Part shown: piece by piece, positions 25,936 to 35,084 of the stretch | Layout of the letters: each line of letters starts with the position of its first letter | Position numbering within the stretch: position 1 is the first letter of the stretch | NCBI GenBank assembly: GCA_039636775.1 | Contig: CP143429.1 | Span: 1,178,001-1,242,000, forward strand | DNA length: 64,000 nucleotides | Source: Micrococcaceae bacterium Sec5.8 | GTDB lineage: Bacteria > Actinomycetota > Actinomycetes > Actinomycetales > Micrococcaceae | Direction: 5' to 3' | The notes under the pieces: model-generated | The model's input: only the letters and a program-made list of their open reading frames with translations | The model's database searches: none | Told to the model about the DNA's origin: nothing | Made by a program: the position numbers and the translations under genes

Positions 25936-26850
25936 ATGCCCGTCGTAACTATGCGCCAGCTGCTTGACAGCGGCGTCCACTTTGGACACCAGACCCGCCG
26001 TTGGAACCCGAAGATGAAGCGATTCATCTTCACGGAGCGCAACGGCATCTACATCATTGACCTGCAGCAGTCGCTGTCCTACATCGACCGTGCGTACGAG
26101 TTCGTCAAGGCCACCGTTGCCCACGGCGGCACCGTTCTCTTCGTCGGCACCAAGAAGCAGGCGCAGGAATCCATCGCCGAGCAGGCCACCCGCGTTGGCC
26201 AGCCGTACGTCAACCAGCGTTGGCTCGGCGGTATGCTGACCAACTTCCAGACGGTATCCAAGCGCATCCAGCGCATGAAGGAACTCGAAGAGATCGACTT
26301 CGACGACGTCGCCGGTTCCGCGTACACGAAGAAGGAACTGCTGCTCCTTCGCCGCGAGCTCACCAAGCTGGAAACCAACCTCGGTGGTATCCGCAACCTG
26401 ACCAAGGCGCCCTCCGCGCTGTGGATCGTTGACACCAAGAAGGAACACCTTGCTGTTGACGAAGCCAAGAAGCTGAACATCCCGGTTGTTGCCATCCTGG
26501 ACACCAACTGCGATCCGGACGAAGTCGACTTCCCGATCCCGGGCAACGACGACGCCATCCGCTCCGTCAACCTGCTGACCCGCGTTGTTGCTGACGCCGT
26601 TGCTGAGGGCCTCATCGCCCGCAACCAGCGCGCCACCGGCACCACGGAAGCTCCGGAAGAGCCGCTGGCCGAGTGGGAGCGCGAGCTCCTCGAAGGCAGC
26701 AAGGCCGAGGCGGCCGCTGCTGCTGAAGCTGCACCCGCTGCTCCGGCTGCTGAAGAAGCTCCCGCCGCTGAAGCTGCTCCGGCTGCTGAAGCTGCACCCG
26801 CTGCCGAGGCTGCTCCGGCTGCCGACGACGCTGCGGGCGAAGCCAAGTAG
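25936..26850 (+). CDS. rpsB: 30S ribosomal protein S2
   Basis: 304-residue S2 of the small ribosomal subunit. Core signatures: [31 protein letters not shown] at the start, [26 protein letters not shown], and [29 protein letters not shown]. After about residue 255 there is an Ala/Pro/Glu-rich tail (repeats of [10 protein letters not shown]) of ~50 residues, longer than the E. coli protein and probably disordered. Start ATG with GGAAGGAGCG upstream. First gene of the rpsB-tsf-pyrH-frr-cdsA block. Confidence 0.98.
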   Translation: MPVVTMRQLLDSGVHFGHQTRRWNPKMKRFIFTERNGIYIIDLQQSLSYIDRAYEFVKATVAHGGTVLFVGTKKQAQESIAEQATRVGQPYVNQRWLGGMLTNFQTVSKRIQRMKELEEIDFDDVAGSAYTKKELLLLRRELTKLETNLGGIRNLTKAPSALWIVDTKKEHLAVDEAKKLNIPVVAILDTNCDPDEVDFPIPGNDDAIRSVNLLTRVVADAVAEGLIARNQRATGTTEAPEEPLAEWERELLEGSKAEAAAAAEAAPAAPAAEEAPAAEAAPAAEAAPAAEAAPAADDAAGEAK

Positions 26851-26927
26851 TCGGACTGTTCCGGCTGCTTTGGCTCGACTGACAAATAAAACCGGATCAC
26901 CCCGCCCGCCTTCCGCGGCGTAGGGGA

Positions 26928-26974
26928 ACTGACAGGATGGCCGCCCACTGGACGTGGGCTGCCGTCCTGTCAGT
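26928..26974 (+). promoter_or_regulatory. 21-bp hairpin between rpsB and tsf
   Basis: ACTGACAGGATGGC (26928-26941) and GCCCAC pair with GTGGGC and GCCGTCCTGTCAGT (26961-26974), loop TGGAC; one mismatch, one wobble. No T tract follows, so it is more likely an RNA-processing or partial attenuation element than a full terminator. Sits 38 nt before the tsf ATG. Confidence 0.7.
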
Positions 26975-27012
26975 CCGTACACCACACAAAATTTCTAGAC
27001 AGAGGGGTTCAC

Positions 27013-27849
27013 ATGGCGAACTACACTGCCGCTGATATCAAGGCTCTGCGCGAGCGCACGGGCGCCGGCATGATGGATGTCAAGAAGGCTCTCGACGAGG
27101 CCAACGGTGACGCCGAGAAGGCCATCGAAATCATCCGCATCAAAGGCCTGAAGGGCGCTACCAAGCGTGAAGGCCGCTCCACCGCGGAAGGCCTGGTTGC
27201 CGCCAAGGTCGACGGCGGCGTCGGCGTGATGATCGAGGTCAACTGCGAGACCGACTTCGTCGCGAAGGCTGATAAGTTCATCCAGCTCGCCGACAAGGTC
27301 CTGGCCGTCGCCGTCGAGTCCGGCGCTGCCGATCTCGAGACCCTGCTCGCCACGGACGTTGAGGGTAAGCCGCTTTCCGAAATGGTCGTCGAAGAGGGCG
27401 CCATTCTGGGCGAAAAGGTCGTTGTCCGCCGCATCTCCCGCGTCGAGGGTGCAACGGTCGATGCTTACCTCCACAAGACCTCCAAGGATCTCCCGGCCCA
27501 GGTCGGCGTCCTGTTCGCTGTTGATGGAGAGGGCGAAGCCGCTGCCACCGCAGCTCACGACGTGGCCGTCCACGTTGCCGCAATGTCCCCGAACTACCTC
27601 TCCCGCGGGGATGTGCCGGCCGACCTCGTCGAGTCCGAGCGCCGCATCGCCGAGGAGACTGCCAAGGCTGAAGGCAAGCCCGAAGCAGCAATGACCAAAA
27701 TTGTGGAAGGCCGTGTCACCGGCTTCTACAAGGGTGAGGTCCTGCTGGATCAGGCCTTCGCCAAGGATGCCAAGAAGTCTGTTGCGCAGGTCCTCGAAGA
27801 GGCCGGCGTCAAGGGCACCGCATTTACGCGTTTCCGCGTCGGTTCCTAG
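27013..27849 (+). CDS. tsf: Elongation factor Ts
   Basis: 278-residue nucleotide exchange factor for EF-Tu. Seen: N-terminal UBA-like YTAADIKALRERTGAGMMDVKKALDEANGD, the EF-Tu contact NCETDFVAKADKF, and the C-terminal FTRFRVGS. Length is normal for actinobacteria. ATG follows AGAGGGG. Separated from rpsB by 162 nt with a long hairpin, so the two may be expressed at different levels. Confidence 0.98.
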   Translation: MANYTAADIKALRERTGAGMMDVKKALDEANGDAEKAIEIIRIKGLKGATKREGRSTAEGLVAAKVDGGVGVMIEVNCETDFVAKADKFIQLADKVLAVAVESGAADLETLLATDVEGKPLSEMVVEEGAILGEKVVVRRISRVEGATVDAYLHKTSKDLPAQVGVLFAVDGEGEAAATAAHDVAVHVAAMSPNYLSRGDVPADLVESERRIAEETAKAEGKPEAAMTKIVEGRVTGFYKGEVLLDQAFAKDAKKSVAQVLEEAGVKGTAFTRFRVGS

Positions 27850-27885
27850 CCAGACACCCGCCAGGAACTGACCTGGCACGCTGAG

Positions 27886-27914
27886 GGGGTGGTCACTGCG
27901 GTGGCCGCCCCTTT
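27886..27914 (+). terminator. Probable terminator after tsf
   Basis: 11-bp stem GGGGTGGTCAC / GTGGCCGCCCC with two G-T wobbles, loop TGCG, followed by TTT. Weak T tract; partial termination before pyrH is plausible. Confidence 0.55.
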
Positions 27915-28058
27915 CGCATGCGCGCAGGATATCCCCGGGCATCCCTTCCTGGAGCCTGCGTCCGGAAGCACCCCCGGTCAGATCCGGGGCCCGGCGGAAT
28001 CACGCCTTCGGTCCCCGGCACGATAACCTTTTTCAGAGTCCACCAACGGGAAGGCACC

Positions 28059-28796
28059 ATGGAAACCGTCACCACTTCAGCCCAGCCAAAAAAGAGCCGA
28101 CGCCGAGTCCTGCTCAAGCTTTCCGGCGAGGTCTTCGGCGGCGGGAAGCTCGGCGTCGACCCGGACACCGTCCGCGGAGTAGCCAAGCAGATCGCCGCAG
28201 CAGTTCCCGACGTCGAGGTCGCGATCGTCGTCGGCGGCGGAAACTTCTTCCGCGGCGCCGAACTGTCGCAGAGCGGTATGGACCGCTCACGCGCGGACTA
28301 CATGGGCATGCTCGGCACGGTCATGAACTGTCTTGCCCTCCAGGACTTCCTTGAGCAGGCCGGCGTCGAGACCCGTGTCCAGAGCGCCATCACCATGGGC
28401 CAGGTCGCGGAAGCGTACATTCCGCGCCGCGCCATCCGCCACATGGAAAAGGGCCGCGTCGTCATCTTCGGTGCCGGTGCCGGACTGCCTTACTTCTCTA
28501 CGGACACCGTCGCCGCCCAGCGCGCCATGGAGGTCCACGCCGACGTCGTCCTCATGGCCAAGAGCGGGGTCGACGGCGTTTACACCGCAGACCCCAAGAA
28601 GGACCCCACAGCCGAGAAGCTCCACCACCTCAGCTACGACGAGGCCCTGCGCCGCGACATCCGGGTGATGGACCAGACCGCCATGACCATGTGCAAGGAC
28701 AACAACCTCACCATGGTGGTGTTCGGCATGGAAGGCGAAGGCAACGTCACCCGGGCCATCCGCGGCGAGGAGCTCGGCACCGTAGTCACCCCCTAG
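28059..28796 (+). CDS. pyrH: Uridylate kinase (UMP kinase)
   Basis: 245-residue amino-acid-kinase-fold enzyme making UDP from UMP with ATP. Seen: [15 protein letters not shown] (phosphate loop), [55 protein letters not shown], and [20 protein letters not shown] at 28059 with GGGAAGG upstream; the frame is open further up but is only leader sequence. Preceded by 209 nt with a probable terminator after tsf, so it may have its own promoter and travel with frr. Confidence 0.97.
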   Translation: METVTTSAQPKKSRRRVLLKLSGEVFGGGKLGVDPDTVRGVAKQIAAAVPDVEVAIVVGGGNFFRGAELSQSGMDRSRADYMGMLGTVMNCLALQDFLEQAGVETRVQSAITMGQVAEAYIPRRAIRHMEKGRVVIFGAGAGLPYFSTDTVAAQRAMEVHADVVLMAKSGVDGVYTADPKKDPTAEKLHHLSYDEALRRDIRVMDQTAMTMCKDNNLTMVVFGMEGEGNVTRAIRGEELGTVVTP

Positions 28797-28908
28797 CAAC
28801 AGCTAGGATGTTTTCAGGACAGTTCCGTGCCCCGCAGCCAGCTGCCGGCGGCCGGAAAACCACAGCACCCCCGCCAGCGGAGGTTGCACCAATTTCTGAG
28901 GAGAGATC

Positions 28909-29466
28909 GTGATCGAAGAAACCTTGCTCGAAGCCGGGGAAAAGATGGACAAGGCGGTTGAAGTAGCCAAGGAAGACTTCGCCTCGATCCGGACCGGCCG
29001 CGCCAACCCGGGCCTGTACAACAAGGTCCTGGTCGACTACTACGGTTCGCCCACGCCGCTGCAGCAACTGGCCTCGTTCGCCATTCCGGATGCGCGCACC
29101 ATCCTGATCACGCCGTTCGATAAGACCGCGTTGCGCGATATTGAACGTGCGCTCAGCGATTCCGAGGTCGGCGCCAACCCCTCCAACGACGGCAACGTCA
29201 TCCGGATCACCATCCCGGACCTCACGCAGGAACGGCGCAAGGAATACGTCAAAATCGTCAAGACCAAGGGTGAGGACGCCAAGGTGTCCATCCGCAATAT
29301 CCGCCGCAAAGCCAAGGAAACCCTGGACAAGCTCGTCAAGGACGGCGAAGCCGGTGAGGATGAGGGCAGCCGCGGCGAAAAGGAACTCGACGCCCTGACC
29401 AAGGCCCACGTCGACGGCATCGATGAACTGCTCAAGCGCAAGGAAGCCGAGCTGCTCGAGGTCTGA
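28909..29466 (+). CDS. frr: Ribosome recycling factor
   Basis: 185 residues, the standard length. With EF-G it splits post-termination ribosomes. Seen: [83 protein letters not shown], and C-terminal helices [22 protein letters not shown] start at 28909 with GGAGAG upstream. The last base of its stop codon begins the cdsA ATG (TGATG), so cdsA translation is coupled. Confidence 0.98.
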   Translation: MIEETLLEAGEKMDKAVEVAKEDFASIRTGRANPGLYNKVLVDYYGSPTPLQQLASFAIPDARTILITPFDKTALRDIERALSDSEVGANPSNDGNVIRITIPDLTQERRKEYVKIVKTKGEDAKVSIRNIRRKAKETLDKLVKDGEAGEDEGSRGEKELDALTKAHVDGIDELLKRKEAELLEV

Positions 29467-30386
29467 TGGCGCAGGAACAGGGGGACCCCGGAGCCGGCGT
29501 CCGGGTGCGGGGCAAACAGCGGAGGAACCCGACGCCGAAAGCCGGCAGGAACCTGCCCGCCGCTATCTCGGTGGGGCTCGGCATGCTTGTCGTCGTTCTC
29601 GGCGGCCTGCTGTTCCTTCCGCTGGGCTTCGTACTGATCGTCACCGCCTTCGGGGTTTTCGGGGTCTGGGAAGTCTTCCGTGCCCTGGAAACCTCGGGCA
29701 CCCGGCTGCCCATCATTCCCGTCATGACCGGCACGGTCGCGATGCCCGTTTCCGCCTACTTCGGCGGCCTGGAAAGCTTCCTGTTTGCGATGATGCTCAG
29801 CAGCGTCGCGGCGTTGATCTGGCGGTCCCTCGAGGGTGCCGCCGGATCCGCGCGGAGCATCTTCGCCGGCGTCTTTACGTTGGCCTGGATCCCGTTCATG
29901 ATCAGCTTCGCTGTTTTGCCGCTGCACACGCCCTCGGGCGAGACGCCGGTGGGGCTATGGCCCGACGGCGTGATCCCCCCCGGAGCGTGGCAGATCGCCA
30001 CCCTGCTGCTGCTGGTGGTCGCGAACGACACGTTTGGATACCTCGTCGGTGCCTCCCTTGGCAAGCACCCGATGGCACCGAAAATCAGCCCCAAAAAGAG
30101 CTGGGAAGGTTTCGCCGGTTCCATCGCAGGCGCTACGGCAGTCGGCGTGCTGGCCGCAATCTTCCTGCTGGACAAGCCCTGGTGGTGGGGTGCAGGGCTG
30201 GCCGTGGGCATGGTGGCCGCAGCCACCGCCGGAGATCTCGCTGAATCCATGGTCAAGCGCGAACTTGGCATCAAGGACATGAGCAGCATCCTGCCCGGCC
30301 ACGGCGGGGTCATGGACCGGTTGGACTCGATCGTTTTCGCCTCCCCGGTGGCCTTCATCCTGTGCTCACTTTTCGCCGCCGTGTGA
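29466..30386 (+). CDS. cdsA: Phosphatidate cytidylyltransferase
   Basis: 306-residue inner-membrane enzyme forming CDP-diacylglycerol from phosphatidic acid and CTP. About eight TM helices after a basic N-terminus (VRGKQRRNPTPKAGRN). The C-terminal family signature is complete: SMVKRELGIKDMSS...ILPGHGGVMDRLDS (about residues 259-285). ATG overlaps the frr stop. Supplies the substrate for CDP-alcohol phosphatidyltransferases such as the one at 20372. Confidence 0.95.
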   Translation: MAQEQGDPGAGVRVRGKQRRNPTPKAGRNLPAAISVGLGMLVVVLGGLLFLPLGFVLIVTAFGVFGVWEVFRALETSGTRLPIIPVMTGTVAMPVSAYFGGLESFLFAMMLSSVAALIWRSLEGAAGSARSIFAGVFTLAWIPFMISFAVLPLHTPSGETPVGLWPDGVIPPGAWQIATLLLLVVANDTFGYLVGASLGKHPMAPKISPKKSWEGFAGSIAGATAVGVLAAIFLLDKPWWWGAGLAVGMVAAATAGDLAESMVKRELGIKDMSSILPGHGGVMDRLDSIVFASPVAFILCSLFAAV

Positions 30387-30489
30387 GCCAGCCCGCAGGC
30401 ACCCTGCAGCCCTGGAATGGTGCCGGCAACCCGGGCGATCGGCACAACGGCATAACGGCATAACGGCAGTGAAGGAAACAACGGTAACA

Positions 30490-31065
30490 GTGGAGATCCA
30501 ACAGCAGAATCCTGCTTCCTTTGACCGCGTGCAGCCCAACCACTACGGCTACAACGTTAAACAGGTGGACCAGTTCATGCAGCGCGCGCGGCTGTCCTTC
30601 GAGTCACCAGGGCCCGCAAGAGCCGTCAAAAGCGCGGACGTCAGGGCCGTCTCGTTCGACCCCGTCAAGGGAGGCTACGCTGCCGGGGGCGTCGATGCGG
30701 CCCTCGACCGCCTCGAGGATGCCCTCGCCCTGCGGGAACGTAATGAACTCGTGGCCGAACGCGGGGAGGAAGCCTGGCTCCGGGAGATCGGCCAGATCGC
30801 TGGGGTGCTACGTGGACGGCTGCACCGCGGCGACGGCGAGCGGTTCCGGCGTCCGTCCAAGGCCAAAGCCCGCAGCTACAACACCACGGACGTTGACGAT
30901 CTTTGCCACGAGCTGATCGGCTACCTCGACAAAGGCAAGCCGCTGAGCGTGGACACTATCCGCCGCGCGCTCTTCCGACCCGCGGCCGGCAAGGACGGCT
31001 ACGAGGAAAACCAGGTGGACGCGTTCCTGGACCGCGCCGTTGAACTCATGGCCGCCATCGACTGA
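30490..31065 (+). CDS. DivIVA-domain-like protein
   Basis: 191 residues from the GTG at 30490; an earlier in-frame GTG at 30469 is possible but has no ribosome site, while AAGGA lies 13 nt before this one. Two DivIVA-like segments: FDRVQPNHYGYNVKQVDQFMQRAR near the N-terminus and FRPAAGKDGYEENQVDAFLDRAVELM at the C-terminus, both of the form G-Y-x-x-x-Q-V-D-x-F. The middle has a charged helical region and YNTTDVDDLCHELIGYLDKGKPLSV. Probably a membrane-curvature or cell-pole-associated scaffold; no TM helix. 103 nt after cdsA; the leader has a direct repeat CATAACGG. Confidence 0.75.
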   Translation: MEIQQQNPASFDRVQPNHYGYNVKQVDQFMQRARLSFESPGPARAVKSADVRAVSFDPVKGGYAAGGVDAALDRLEDALALRERNELVAERGEEAWLREIGQIAGVLRGRLHRGDGERFRRPSKAKARSYNTTDVDDLCHELIGYLDKGKPLSVDTIRRALFRPAAGKDGYEENQVDAFLDRAVELMAAID

Positions 31066-31071
31066 GCGACG

Positions 31072-32538
31072 CTACCGTTCGGTGACGAGCGGCCGTTCCG
31101 GAGTGTGCAGCCGTGTCATCAGCCGGGTGATGTTCCGCGGCACGCGCGCCCGGGTGGCGCGGGAGACGAGCACCATCACAGCAAACGCGGCCGGCACCGT
31201 CCAGGCCGCCGGCTGCGCCAGCCACGCCGGCGTGCCGCCGGCTCCCAGAAGGGGCCCCGCCGCCATCGCTCCGCCGCACAGCACCGCGCCGGTCGCCATG
31301 CCGGCAATGGCGCCGGCGTCGGTAAGACTGCGCCACCAGATGCCCAGCAGGAGCACCGGACACAGTGTGGACGCGGTGAACGCAAACACCATTCCCACGC
31401 TGCCGGCCAGCGCCAGCGAACCCGTCATGGATGCGATCCCCAACGGCACCACCGCAGAGAACACGGCCGCCCGGCGGAAGCCCTTGACGCTGCCGCCCAG
31501 GAGGTCCTGGCTGATGACTCCGGCGAGCGAGACCACCAGCCCGGAGGTCGTGGATAAGAAAGCCGCGAACGCCCCCGCCACCACCAGGGCGGACAGCAGA
31601 TCACCGGCGGCCCCTCCCACCAGTTCACCGGGAAGGACCAGCACCAGGGCATCGGCCTGCCCGCTCTGCGCCAGCCCGGGGGCGAACATCCGGCCCAGCA
31701 ACCCGTACGCCGTCGGGAACAAATAAAACACTGACAGCAACCCCAGGACGATCAGGGTGGTCCGGCGGGCCGATTGCCCGTCCGGGTTGGTGTAGAACCG
31801 CACCAGGACGTGGGGCAGCCCGAGCGTGCCAAACAGCAGTGCCACCAACAGCGAAATATTGGCGTACAACCCCGCGGGAGCGGCCCCTGTCGGGTTCGCT
31901 GACGCGGCGGCCACGGCAGGGGTGCCGGCGTCCGAGAGCACCAGGACAATGAAGACGAAGGGGACGGCCAGCGCCGTGAGTTTCAGCCAGTATTGGAACG
32001 CCTGGACAAAGGTGATGGAGCGCATGCCGCCGGACACCACGGTGACGCAGACGACGGCGACCACCGCCACCATGCCCACCCAGGCCGGCAGCCCGGTGGT
32101 GATCCGGATCGCCAGCCCCGCGCCATGAAGCTGCGGAACGATATACAGCCAGCCGACCATCACGACAACGACGCTGGTGACGCTGCGGACCACCCGGGAA
32201 TCGAGCCGCGCCTCGGTGAAATCCGGAATGGTGTAGGCCCCCGAGCGGCGGAGCGGGGCGGCGACGAACAGCAGCAGCATCAGGTAACCGGCCGTGTACC
32301 CCACGGGAAACCACAGGGCGTCCGTGCCGGAGAGCAGGATGAGCCCGGCGACGCCGAGGAAACTTGCCGCCGACAGGTATTCACCGCCGATCGCCGAGGC
32401 GTTCCACCAGGGCCGGACCGTCCGTGAGGCCACGTAGAAGTCCCCGGTGGTGCGCGAGATCCGCAGGCCATAAAAGCCGATCACCGCCGTTGCCAGCGAA
32501 ACGGCGGCGAAGGCAGCGATGCCCACAACCGGGTTCAC
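31072..32538 (-). CDS. SSS-family sodium/carboxylate symporter (ActP-like)
   Basis: 488-residue transporter with ~13 TM helices. Seen: TTGDFYVASRTVRPWWNASAIGGEYLSAASFLGVAGLI (SSS core start), SGGMRSITFVQAFQYWLKLTAL, and GTLGLPHVLVRFYTNPDGQSARRT, very like cation/acetate symporters. Substrate is probably a short monocarboxylate. Start: GTG at 32538 (VNPVVGI) has TGAGG 5 nt upstream and follows the small membrane-protein stop by 7 nt; the ATG at 32583 would overlap that gene. Last gene of the minus operon lytS-lytTR-small protein-symporter. Confidence 0.87.
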   Translation of the reverse strand: MNPVVGIAAFAAVSLATAVIGFYGLRISRTTGDFYVASRTVRPWWNASAIGGEYLSAASFLGVAGLILLSGTDALWFPVGYTAGYLMLLLFVAAPLRRSGAYTIPDFTEARLDSRVVRSVTSVVVVMVGWLYIVPQLHGAGLAIRITTGLPAWVGMVAVVAVVCVTVVSGGMRSITFVQAFQYWLKLTALAVPFVFIVLVLSDAGTPAVAAASANPTGAAPAGLYANISLLVALLFGTLGLPHVLVRFYTNPDGQSARRTTLIVLGLLSVFYLFPTAYGLLGRMFAPGLAQSGQADALVLVLPGELVGGAAGDLLSALVVAGAFAAFLSTTSGLVVSLAGVISQDLLGGSVKGFRRAAVFSAVVPLGIASMTGSLALAGSVGMVFAFTASTLCPVLLLGIWWRSLTDAGAIAGMATGAVLCGGAMAAGPLLGAGGTPAWLAQPAAWTVPAAFAVMVLVSRATRARVPRNITRLMTRLHTPERPLVTER

Positions 32539-32545
32539 GGATGCC

Positions 32546-32923
32546 TCACTTGTCCCCAACGAGGTCACGGTAGCGGGACTCATTGCGTGCCGCCGTGCGG
32601 ATGTACAACCAGGCGCTGAGCCCGATCACCGGATAAATCCCGATACCCAGCAGGACCCAATCGAAAGGCAGTCCCGCAATCGTGGACCCCGCGAGGCCGG
32701 GGACCAGTCCCAGCATCAGCGGGAACGCGACCAGGATCAGCAGGAATCCCGCGGCCACCACCACCGCAAGCCGCAGCTGCGAGCGGATCAGCGACCGGAC
32801 GAACACCTGGCCGGCGTCGGACTCCTCGGCAGCTTCGCGCGAGTCAGCCGCGGACCGTGCGGCCGGGGGCAGGCCGCCCTGCGGGGCGGTCTTGCGGGGG
32901 GCGGTGACGCGGACGCGGGTCAT
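32546..32923 (-). CDS. Small two-TM membrane protein, symporter partner
   Basis: 125 residues: a basic N-terminus, then two TM helices (~53-74 and ~86-108) and a charged tail RTAARNESRYRDLVGDK. The topology and position directly before an SSS symporter mirror the DUF485/ActP pair at 35085-37078, though sequence similarity to DUF485 is faint. Its ATG overlaps the stop of the LytTR regulator (ATGA). Likely an accessory subunit of the downstream symporter. Confidence 0.75.
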   Translation of the reverse strand: MTRVRVTAPRKTAPQGGLPPAARSAADSREAAEESDAGQVFVRSLIRSQLRLAVVVAAGFLLILVAFPLMLGLVPGLAGSTIAGLPFDWVLLGIGIYPVIGLSAWLYIRTAARNESRYRDLVGDK

Positions 32924-33645
32924 GCCTGCGGCCGGATCCGGGTCGCCTCAAGCTTCTCCCGCACCGACGGCAGGTGCCGCCGGCTGATGGGCAGTTCCGC
33001 CCCCGCCCCCGCCACGGTGACGCTGGGCCGGGCCGCGGCAAGCTTCATGTGGCTGACATGGTTCAGTGCAATCAGGTAGGAGCGGTGGATGCGGAGGAAA
33101 TCCGCGGCCGCCCACTGCTGTTCCAGGTCGGCCAGCGGGACGCGGATGAGGTAGCTCGCATCCGCGGTGTGCAGCCGGGCGTAGTCACCCTGCGCCTGGA
33201 CGTAGGTGACGTCTTCGCGGCGGATCATCTTGGTGGTCCCGCCGAGGTCCACGGTGATCATTTCCGGGCGGGGCGCCCCTTCCTTGAGCAGCTCACTGAT
33301 CCGGCCGATCGATTTGGCGAGGCGCTCGGCGCGGACGGGCTTGAGCAGATAGTCGACGGCGGCCAGCTCGAAGGCTTCCAGGGCGCAGTCTTCATCCGCC
33401 GTGACGAAGACTACGGCGGGCGGCTTGCTGCTGCGCGCGATGACGCGGGCGATGTCCAGGCCTGAGAGTGCGGGCATGTGGATGTCGAGGAAGACGGCGT
33501 CGACCTCTTCGGATGCGAGGGCGCGCAGGGCCTCGGCTCCCGAGGAGGCGCGGTGGATGACGCCGATCCGGTCATCCCGGCCGAGCAAAAAGGCCAGTTC
33601 CTCGACTGCGGGCAGCTCGTCGTCGGCGACGAGGACGTTAATCAT
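32920..33645 (-). CDS. LytTR-family response regulator
   Basis: 241 residues. Receiver domain: acidic pair D8/D9, phosphoacceptor D54 in AVFLDIHMPALSGL, K102 in LLKPVRAERL. The C-terminal LytTR DNA-binding domain shows VQAQGDYARLHTADASYLIRVPLADLEQQW...FLRIHRSYLIALNHV, the family hallmark. Such regulators bind pairs of 9-bp direct repeats about 12 bp apart; a matching pair sits in the lytS/yjcH divergent region (34920-34949). Partner of the LytS-like kinase that precedes it. By analogy to YpdAB/BtsSR in E. coli, likely controls carboxylate transporters. Confidence 0.92.
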   Translation of the reverse strand: MINVLVADDELPAVEELAFLLGRDDRIGVIHRASSGAEALRALASEEVDAVFLDIHMPALSGLDIARVIARSSKPPAVVFVTADEDCALEAFELAAVDYLLKPVRAERLAKSIGRISELLKEGAPRPEMITVDLGGTTKMIRREDVTYVQAQGDYARLHTADASYLIRVPLADLEQQWAAADFLRIHRSYLIALNHVSHMKLAAARPSVTVAGAGAELPISRRHLPSVREKLEATRIRPQA

Positions 33646-33685
33646 GGCTCAAGCGTACTGCCGCGCGCATTTGGGCCGGGCCTGC

Positions 33686-34903
33686 TCACGCGTCGTGGCG
33701 GGGCTGGGACTTGGGCACCCGCATGGTGATCAGGGTGCCTTCCCCGGGCGCCGTCTCGATCACCAACCCCGTGTCGTCGCCGTAGACCTGCCGTAAGCGG
33801 GCGTCGACGTTATGCAGCCCGACGTGGTCGCCGTCGCTGTGGCCGGCAAGGACGGCCCGCAGCTGCTCCGGATCCATGCCCACGCCGTCGTCCTCGATGG
33901 TGACCTCCGCGAACGCCCCGGAGTCATTGGCCGTAATGGTGATATGGCCGGGCCCTTCCTTGGCCTCGAGGCCATGCCGGACAGCGTTCTCCACCAGAGG
34001 TTGCAGGCTCAGGAACGGGATGACGGTACTGAGGACCTCGGGAGCAATCCGCAGGCTCACCTGGACGCGGTCGCCGAACCGGGCCCGTTCCAGCAACAAA
34101 TAGCGGTCTATGCAGCGCAGTTCCTCGGCGAGGGTGGTGAAATCACCGTGCCGGCGGAAGGAATAGCGGGTGAAATCGGCAAACTCGACCACAAGTTCCC
34201 GGGCCCGGACGGGGTCCGTGTTGATGAAGGAAGCGATCGCGTTCAGTGAGTTGTAGATGAAGTGCGGGCTGATCTGGGCCCGGAGTGCGCGCACCTCGGC
34301 TTCCATCAGGAGCGTGCGGGAGGCGTCAAGTTCGGCCAGTTCCACCTGCGTTGCCACCCAGTCGGCCACCTCGCTGGTGGCCCGGACCAAGCCCGCGCCG
34401 GCCGCGGGGGCGAAGGCCGCCACAACGCCCACCACCCGGGTTCCGGCCTTGATCGGGGCGATCACCGCGGCACGTTCCACGTCCGGCCGGACCGCCGCGG
34501 AACCGTTGCGCCAGGCGAGTTCCTGGACTTCACCGGCCGGGATCACAGCGGTGTGTCCGCCGTCGAGCACTCCGGCCGCGAGCTCCATCAGGACCGGTTT
34601 GAGCTCATCCCCGGCGCCGTCCCAGGCGAGCACGCCGGCGGCGTCGGTGATGGCCAGCGCGTCACAGCCCAGCAGGCTGCGCAGCTGCCGGCTTGCCTTC
34701 GCGGCGCCCGCCGGGTTCAGTCCCGTCCGCAGGTGCTGGCCGGCGCGGGACGCCGCGTGCAGGGTCTTGTAGGTGGCCCGCTCCGCGTCGGTGCCAAGTT
34801 CCCGGAAGGAGCGCAGCACCTTGAGCCCCACGGCGACGACGACGGCGATCCCCGCCGCGATCACGGCGATGGCGGCGGCGATGAACAGGGGAGAGTCGGG
34901 CAT
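33686..34903 (-). CDS. LytS-type sensor histidine kinase
   Basis: 405 residues from MPDSPLF. One N-terminal TM helix (~7-30), a GAF-like sensory region (~40-190), then the His_kinase domain with H214 in ISPHFIYNSLNAIASFI and an HATPase with N-box QPLVENAVRHGLEAK and G-box DDGVGMDPEQL. LytS enzymes are usually polytopic with a 5TM-LYT domain; this one lacks it and has only one helix, so the signal is probably read by the GAF domain in the cytoplasm. Sits 40 bp before the LytTR gene; upstream lies the LytTR repeat pair. Confidence 0.9.
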   Translation of the reverse strand: MPDSPLFIAAAIAVIAAGIAVVVAVGLKVLRSFRELGTDAERATYKTLHAASRAGQHLRTGLNPAGAAKASRQLRSLLGCDALAITDAAGVLAWDGAGDELKPVLMELAAGVLDGGHTAVIPAGEVQELAWRNGSAAVRPDVERAAVIAPIKAGTRVVGVVAAFAPAAGAGLVRATSEVADWVATQVELAELDASRTLLMEAEVRALRAQISPHFIYNSLNAIASFINTDPVRARELVVEFADFTRYSFRRHGDFTTLAEELRCIDRYLLLERARFGDRVQVSLRIAPEVLSTVIPFLSLQPLVENAVRHGLEAKEGPGHITITANDSGAFAEVTIEDDGVGMDPEQLRAVLAGHSDGDHVGLHNVDARLRQVYGDDTGLVIETAPGEGTLITMRVPKSQPRHDA

Positions 34904-34919
34904 GGGCCCAGCGTATCGC

Positions 34920-34949
34920 GCCGTTGAACGCAGCATCCCGACCGTTGAG
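34920..34949. promoter_or_regulatory. Candidate LytTR binding site (two 9-bp direct repeats)
   Basis: GCCGTTGAA (34920-34928) and ACCGTTGAG (34941-34949), start-to-start 21 bp. The second fits the published LytTR consensus [TA][AC][CA]GTTN[AG][TG] at all nine positions, the first at seven of nine. Located 17 bp upstream of the lytS ATG and ~136 bp before the DUF485-actP operon. Confidence 0.7.
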
Positions 34950-35084
34950 CGACGCAGGGCACTGGGGTGCTGGAATGTATGCCGCATCACGGGAGAGAGT
35001 GATTGCAGTCACACTGGCCGGAGGGCTGTTTGGAGCAGGCCCGGGCAGCCGGTGTGGACTCAAATCTCTCAATGAGGAGGAACG

